In this document: positions 60,315-64,000 of the stretch, in pieces | How the letters are laid out: each line of letters begins with the position of its first letter | Position numbering within the stretch: position 1 is the first letter of the stretch | Source of the DNA: Chloroflexota bacterium | GTDB taxonomy: Bacteria; Chloroflexota; Dehalococcoidia; JACQUO01 | NCBI GenBank assembly: GCA_016210205.1 | Contig: JACQUO010000004.1 | Coordinates: 29,120-93,119 of the forward strand | Reading direction: 5' to 3' | Length of the DNA stretch: 64,000 nucleotides | The notes under the pieces: model-generated | The model's input: only the letters and a program-made list of their open reading frames with translations | The model's database searches: none | Told to the model about the DNA's origin: nothing | Made by a program: the position numbers and the translations under genes

Positions 60315-61574
60315 TTGTATCGGGCGCCCCGGGGCACAGAAGACCTCTTGCCCCAGGAACAACCCTACTGGCGCTACATCGAGGAGCACGCGGCGGCCCT
60401 CTGCCGCCGTTACGGCTATGGGCGCATCGACACCCCCATCTTCGAGGAGGCCGGCCTCTTCGACCGCACCGTGGGGACTGACACGGATATCGTGGCCAAA
60501 GAGGTCTATACCTTCCCCGACCGCGGGGGCACCATGATGACCCTTCGCCCCGAGGGGACCGCCCCCGTGTGCCGTGCCTACCTCGAGCACGGGATGCACA
60601 CCCTGCCCCAACCCGTGAAGCTCTGCTACCTCGCCCCCATCTTCCGCTATGAGCGTCCCCAGGCGGGCCGCTACCGCCAGCACCACCAGTTCGGCTTCGA
60701 GGTCATCGGCGAGGGCAGCCCCGCCCTGGACGCCGAAGTCATGGAGATGGCCTGGGTTTTCTTCGCCGAGATGGGGCTGAGGCGACTCCATCTGGTGCTC
60801 AACAGCATCGGCTGCCGCCAGTGCCGCCCCGTTTACCTGGCCCGTCTGAAGGAATACTACCGACCTCGGGCCCAGGAGCTCTGCGGCGATTGCCGCCAGC
60901 GCCTGGAGCGCAACCCCCTGCGCCTCCTGGACTGCAAGAAGGAGGGCTGCCTGGCAGTGGGCCTGGAGGCTCCTCGCAGCGTCGACTCCTTGTGCCCAGA
61001 CTGCGCTGAGCACTACACAAGCCTGAAATCCTATCTCACCAACCTAAGCCTGCCCTTCAAAGAGGACCACCACCTGGTGCGGGGCCTGGATTATTACACC
61101 AGGACAGTGTTTGAAGTCCAGCCGGAGGTGGAGGGCGCCCAGAGCACCTTGGGGGGCGGGGGCCGCTACGATGACCTCATCGCCCAGCTGGGTGGGCAGC
61201 CCACCCCGGCCGTAGGCTTCGCCACGGGGATAGAGCGCATCATCCTGAACCTCAAACGCCAGGGCTGCGCCCCTCCCACTCCGGAGGGCCTGCGGGTCTT
61301 CGCCGCCATCACCGGCGGCCTGTCGCCCGGGGAGGGCCTGGCCTTGGTCTCCGCCCTACGCCGCCAGGGCCTGGCGGCCACCACCGCCTACAACCCTAGC
61401 TCCCTCAAGGCTCAACTGCGTCGCGCCCAGGCCTGGGGAGCCAGCCATGCCCTCATCCTGGGCCCGGAGGAGCTGGCTAAAGGGACTTTAGTCTTACGGG
61501 ACATGGCAAGAGGGGAACAGGAGGAGTTGCCGCGGGAGCGGGCCTTAGCTAAACTGAAAGAGGCCAACGCCTAG
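60315..61574 (+). CDS. hisS: Histidyl-tRNA synthetase
   Basis: Class II synthetase, 419 residues, from TTG 60315 with GGAGAGG upstream. Motif 1 (RYGYGRIDTPIFEE), TLRPEGTAP, motif 2 (FRYERPQAGRYRQHHQFGFE), the histidine-A boxes (LVRGLDYYTRTVFEV, GGGGRYDDL) and motif 3 (AVGFATGIERI). The insertion domain carries six cysteines (CRQC..CGDC..C..C) likely binding zinc. Anticodon-binding domain at the C-terminus. Confidence 0.96.
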   Translation: MYRAPRGTEDLLPQEQPYWRYIEEHAAALCRRYGYGRIDTPIFEEAGLFDRTVGTDTDIVAKEVYTFPDRGGTMMTLRPEGTAPVCRAYLEHGMHTLPQPVKLCYLAPIFRYERPQAGRYRQHHQFGFEVIGEGSPALDAEVMEMAWVFFAEMGLRRLHLVLNSIGCRQCRPVYLARLKEYYRPRAQELCGDCRQRLERNPLRLLDCKKEGCLAVGLEAPRSVDSLCPDCAEHYTSLKSYLTNLSLPFKEDHHLVRGLDYYTRTVFEVQPEVEGAQSTLGGGGRYDDLIAQLGGQPTPAVGFATGIERIILNLKRQGCAPPTPEGLRVFAAITGGLSPGEGLALVSALRRQGLAATTAYNPSSLKAQLRRAQAWGASHALILGPEELAKGTLVLRDMARGEQEELPRERALAKLKEANA

Positions 61575-61601
61575 AATGACATCCAAGGCATACTAGAAAA
61601 C

Positions 61602-64000
61602 ATGACATCCTACGCCATTTTCTTCCTCCTGGGCATCTTCTCCCTAGTGCTGGTGATGTCCTTCGGGGCCATGGGACTCGTCCTCGGCCTCTTGGTCTGG
61701 GGTATCTTTTTGTTCTACCGGCTCCGGGGGATGGACTACATCCGGGCAGCGCGGAGAGGTCGGCAGGTTGTGCGGCCCCAGCGGGTGCCCCGCATGGCGC
61801 CCCCACCGCCCGACCCCAGCTTCGTGGGCCGGGAGCAAGAGCTGGAGCAGGTCTTCCGGGCAGCCTTCTCCCGACAGCCCATCGCCCTCTGGGGCCCCGT
61901 GGGCAGTGGCCGTGCCCAGGTGGTGGCCTGGGCGCTCCAGCACCGGCGACTCCTGGTTCAATACCGGGAGGGCATCTACTGGTGCCCAGCCCACGGGCAG
62001 GCAGAGGATGTGGTGGACCGCCTGGCCCGAGCCTTGGGGGCCACCTCTGTCCCCTCCTTTAAGACGCTCAAGAACAAGGTCCAGGCCCTAAAACAGGTGC
62101 TTCTGGACCGAAAAATCCTCATCGTGCTGGCAGGGGTGGAGGATATCACCCTGGCCCGCACCTTCTGCCTGGAGGTGAGCCCCCAGACCATCGTCACCTG
62201 CCTCAAGCCCGTGCCCGATGTGGAGTCGGTGGAAATAACCCCTCTGCCGCTGGATAAATGCCGCCCCCTCCTCTTCGACAAACTCCCCGCCGAGTGGCAT
62301 GTCCAGGAGGCCGACCTGGATGCCGTTGCCAACGCCCTGGCTCGCTACCCCATGGCCATGGTCCTAGCCGCAGGGTCGGCCAAGGGCATGGCCCTCTCCG
62401 CCTTTCGGGAGCGGGTGCAGGCCCCTGGAGAGCTGCCCCAGGCCGTCGAGGGCATACCGCCGGTGGCGCTGAAGGCCTACGGTCTGGCCCTCGAGCGCCT
62501 GGACGACGATGAGAGAAAGCTCCTGGCCCTCTCCGCCCGGCTTGAGGGGCCCTTCAGCCTGATAGCGGTGGAGGCGGTCTATGGCGGCGCCACCGAGGCC
62601 CGGATGTACCGCCTGGTGGAGCGCTACCTGCTCTCTTATGACGGCAAGCTCTACTTCATGCACCCCACTATCCGCACCCTGGCCCGGCATCTACCCATGG
62701 ACGAGCGGGCCCAGGAGGCCCTGGCGGAGCATTTCCTGGCCTACGCCCGCCCCCGGGCGGGGAAGGATTTCACCGCCATGGAGGAGCTGGAGGCAGAATG
62801 GGGCAATCTACGCAGCGCCTTTGAGTTCTATCGCCGCTCCTCCACAGGGGAAACAGGAACCGAGGCAGCCCGCCGCGGGGTAGAGCTTTACCAGTGTCTC
62901 ACCAACCTCATGGAGACTCGGAGCTACTGGACGGAGGCCATCCCTCTGGGAGAGGCCGCCCTGGAGATGGCCCGCCGCGCTGGAGGGGAGATGCTGGTCA
63001 TTGGGTCTGCTTCCCACCTGGCCCTGGCCTACCGCCAGGAGGGCCGTAGCGAGGAAGCCGAGGCGCTGCTCCAGGAGGCCAAGGGGCTGGCGCAAAAGCT
63101 GGAGGACAAAACCCCCCTGGCAGAGACCAACTACCAGTTGGGGCACCTGCACCTCCAGCACAAGCGCTTCGATAAAGCCCGGGGCTTCTTCCAAGAGAGC
63201 CAGAACCTCTTCACCCAGTTGGGCGACCAGGAGGGCAGGGCCCGCTCCCTAATCTATGTTGGCAGTATCCTGCGGGAGACCGGCAAACGCCAGGAGGCCA
63301 ACACCAGCATCCAAGAGGGACTCAACATCTTCCGGGAGCTAGGCGACTCCCGCGGCTTGGCCCTGGGGCTCCATCAACTGGGGCTGTTGGCCTTCCAGGT
63401 GGGCCAGAACGAGGACGCCGGGCGACTCTACGAAGAGAGCTTCCGCTACTTCCGCGCCGTGGGGGACGAGGCGGCCATCGCCGACATCCTCTATGAGGTG
63501 GGCAACCGCGCCCTGGAGCGCGGCCTGGTGCAGGAGAGCAAGAACATGCTCTTGGGGGCCGTGGAGAACTACCAGGAGCTGGGCAACCTGAAACAGCTGG
63601 CTAACACCCTCTACCGCCTGGGTAACATCGCCACCATCGAAGTGAAGATAAAAGACGCCCTCAAACTCTACAACCGCGCCCTGGACATCCACCGGGAGGT
63701 TGAGGACTACGGCGGCGTGGGGTCCGTCTCCTTCCAGTTGGGTAAAATCTTCTTCCAGACCAACAAGCACGACGATTCTCGCAACGCCTATAATGAAAGC
63801 CTCCGCGCCTATCAGCGCATCAACGACAAGAACGGCTGGGCCCGCTGCCTCCACGGCCTGGGGGTTTTGGCCCAGGACCTGAAGGACTACGACGAGGCCC
63901 GGAAATGCCTACGGGAAGGCCTAGCCCTCGACCGGGAGCTGGGGGACCAGGAGAATATCGGCACCCCCCTGGGCCAGCTTGGGCTCCTGGCGGAGGTGGA
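61602..64000 (+). CDS. Membrane-anchored STAND-type NTPase with TPR repeats (5' part; runs off the window)
   Basis: At least 799 residues, open to the window end. Residues ~5-45 contain one or two membrane helices (AIFFLLGIFSLVLVMSFGAMGLVLGLLVWGIFLFY), followed by a basic stretch. FVGREQELEQVFRAAF introduces an NB-ARC-like ATPase. Its P-loop reads GPVGSGRA (98-105), with Arg for the catalytic Lys and Ala for Ser/Thr. LIVLAGVED may be a Walker B remnant. A winged-helix part (KLLALSARLEGPFSLIAVEAV) leads to ten or more TPRs. Ligand and partners unknown. ATG 61602 chosen; no clear ribosome site. Confidence 0.82.
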   Translation, partial: MTSYAIFFLLGIFSLVLVMSFGAMGLVLGLLVWGIFLFYRLRGMDYIRAARRGRQVVRPQRVPRMAPPPPDPSFVGREQELEQVFRAAFSRQPIALWGPVGSGRAQVVAWALQHRRLLVQYREGIYWCPAHGQAEDVVDRLARALGATSVPSFKTLKNKVQALKQVLLDRKILIVLAGVEDITLARTFCLEVSPQTIVTCLKPVPDVESVEITPLPLDKCRPLLFDKLPAEWHVQEADLDAVANALARYPMAMVLAAGSAKGMALSAFRERVQAPGELPQAVEGIPPVALKAYGLALERLDDDERKLLALSARLEGPFSLIAVEAVYGGATEARMYRLVERYLLSYDGKLYFMHPTIRTLARHLPMDERAQEALAEHFLAYARPRAGKDFTAMEELEAEWGNLRSAFEFYRRSSTGETGTEAARRGVELYQCLTNLMETRSYWTEAIPLGEAALEMARRAGGEMLVIGSASHLALAYRQEGRSEEAEALLQEAKGLAQKLEDKTPLAETNYQLGHLHLQHKRFDKARGFFQESQNLFTQLGDQEGRARSLIYVGSILRETGKRQEANTSIQEGLNIFRELGDSRGLALGLHQLGLLAFQVGQNEDAGRLYEESFRYFRAVGDEAAIADILYEVGNRALERGLVQESKNMLLGAVENYQELGNLKQLANTLYRLGNIATIEVKIKDALKLYNRALDIHREVEDYGGVGSVSFQLGKIFFQTNKHDDSRNAYNESLRAYQRINDKNGWARCLHGLGVLAQDLKDYDEARKCLREGLALDRELGDQENIGTPLGQLGLLAEV

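Overview
The window is 64 kb of a high-GC, gene-dense bacterial chromosome. Several things suggest a monoderm Chloroflexota bacterium of the Dehalococcoidia type (inference): a type IV pilus cluster without any visible secretin or lipoprotein pilus genes, a long Rel protein, a two-domain bL25, DUF5343 proteins, a UbiA enzyme fused to a flavin-type barrel, Pro/Thr-rich 'PTPTP' lipoproteins, and GTG/TTG starts. I saw no tRNA, rRNA, CRISPR array, transposase or prophage. The recurring promoter form is TTGNNN-N17-TANNNT.

Layout. 1-3.5 kb: the tail of rsmG, a DUF5343 gene behind a perfect-consensus promoter, dprA and a DsbA-family oxidoreductase. 3.7-12.2 kb (+): topA, aroQ, an M24 peptidase, xseA, xseB, a PHP phosphoesterase, a formyltransferase-like protein, a HAD protein and a PfkB kinase, mostly overlapping or abutting. 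12.2-17.9 kb (-): aspS, a stand-alone ncRNA gene with its own promoter and terminator, then tig-clpP-clpX. 18-25 kb: tatA, nitronate monooxygenase, two metallo-beta-lactamase-fold proteins, a HEAT lipoprotein, pfkA and a beta-propeller lipoprotein. 25-28 kb (-): two AbrB/PIN toxin-antitoxin pairs in tandem behind queA, with a copy of the queA 3' end at each junction. 28-38 kb: bL25, rlmN, the PNPOx-UbiA fusion, fmt, an M48-like membrane zinc peptidase, secG, a DUF1232 protein, gatB, a possible ssDNA-annealing protein and pcm. 38.2-39.2 kb: a second DUF5343 gene behind a perfect promoter with twin operator-like inverted repeats. 39.2-51.4 kb (+): a type IV pilus cluster (pilB, pilC, pilN, pilO, pilM, pilD, three pilins, three minor or accessory pilins). 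It is interrupted by a gene for a six-TM, GAF, OmpR-winged-helix membrane transcription factor. 51.6-55.1 kb: an AAA+/VWA pair of the magnesium-chelatase/MoxR type. 55.2-60.2 kb (-): a secreted metzincin, uvrC and rel. 60.3-64 kb (+): hisS and the start of a membrane-anchored STAND/TPR protein that runs off the window.

At least ten intergenic gaps carry short G/C-rich mobile-looking repeats: a MITE-like family with 12-bp terminal inverted repeats, a larger 'CTGGGGG..CCCCCAG' family, and a related 161-bp element. The most interesting items are the queA-flanked toxin-antitoxin cassettes, the paired DUF5343 genes with matching promoter/operator design, the membrane-bound GAF-wHTH regulator inside the pilin operon, and the ncRNA gene between aspS and tig.
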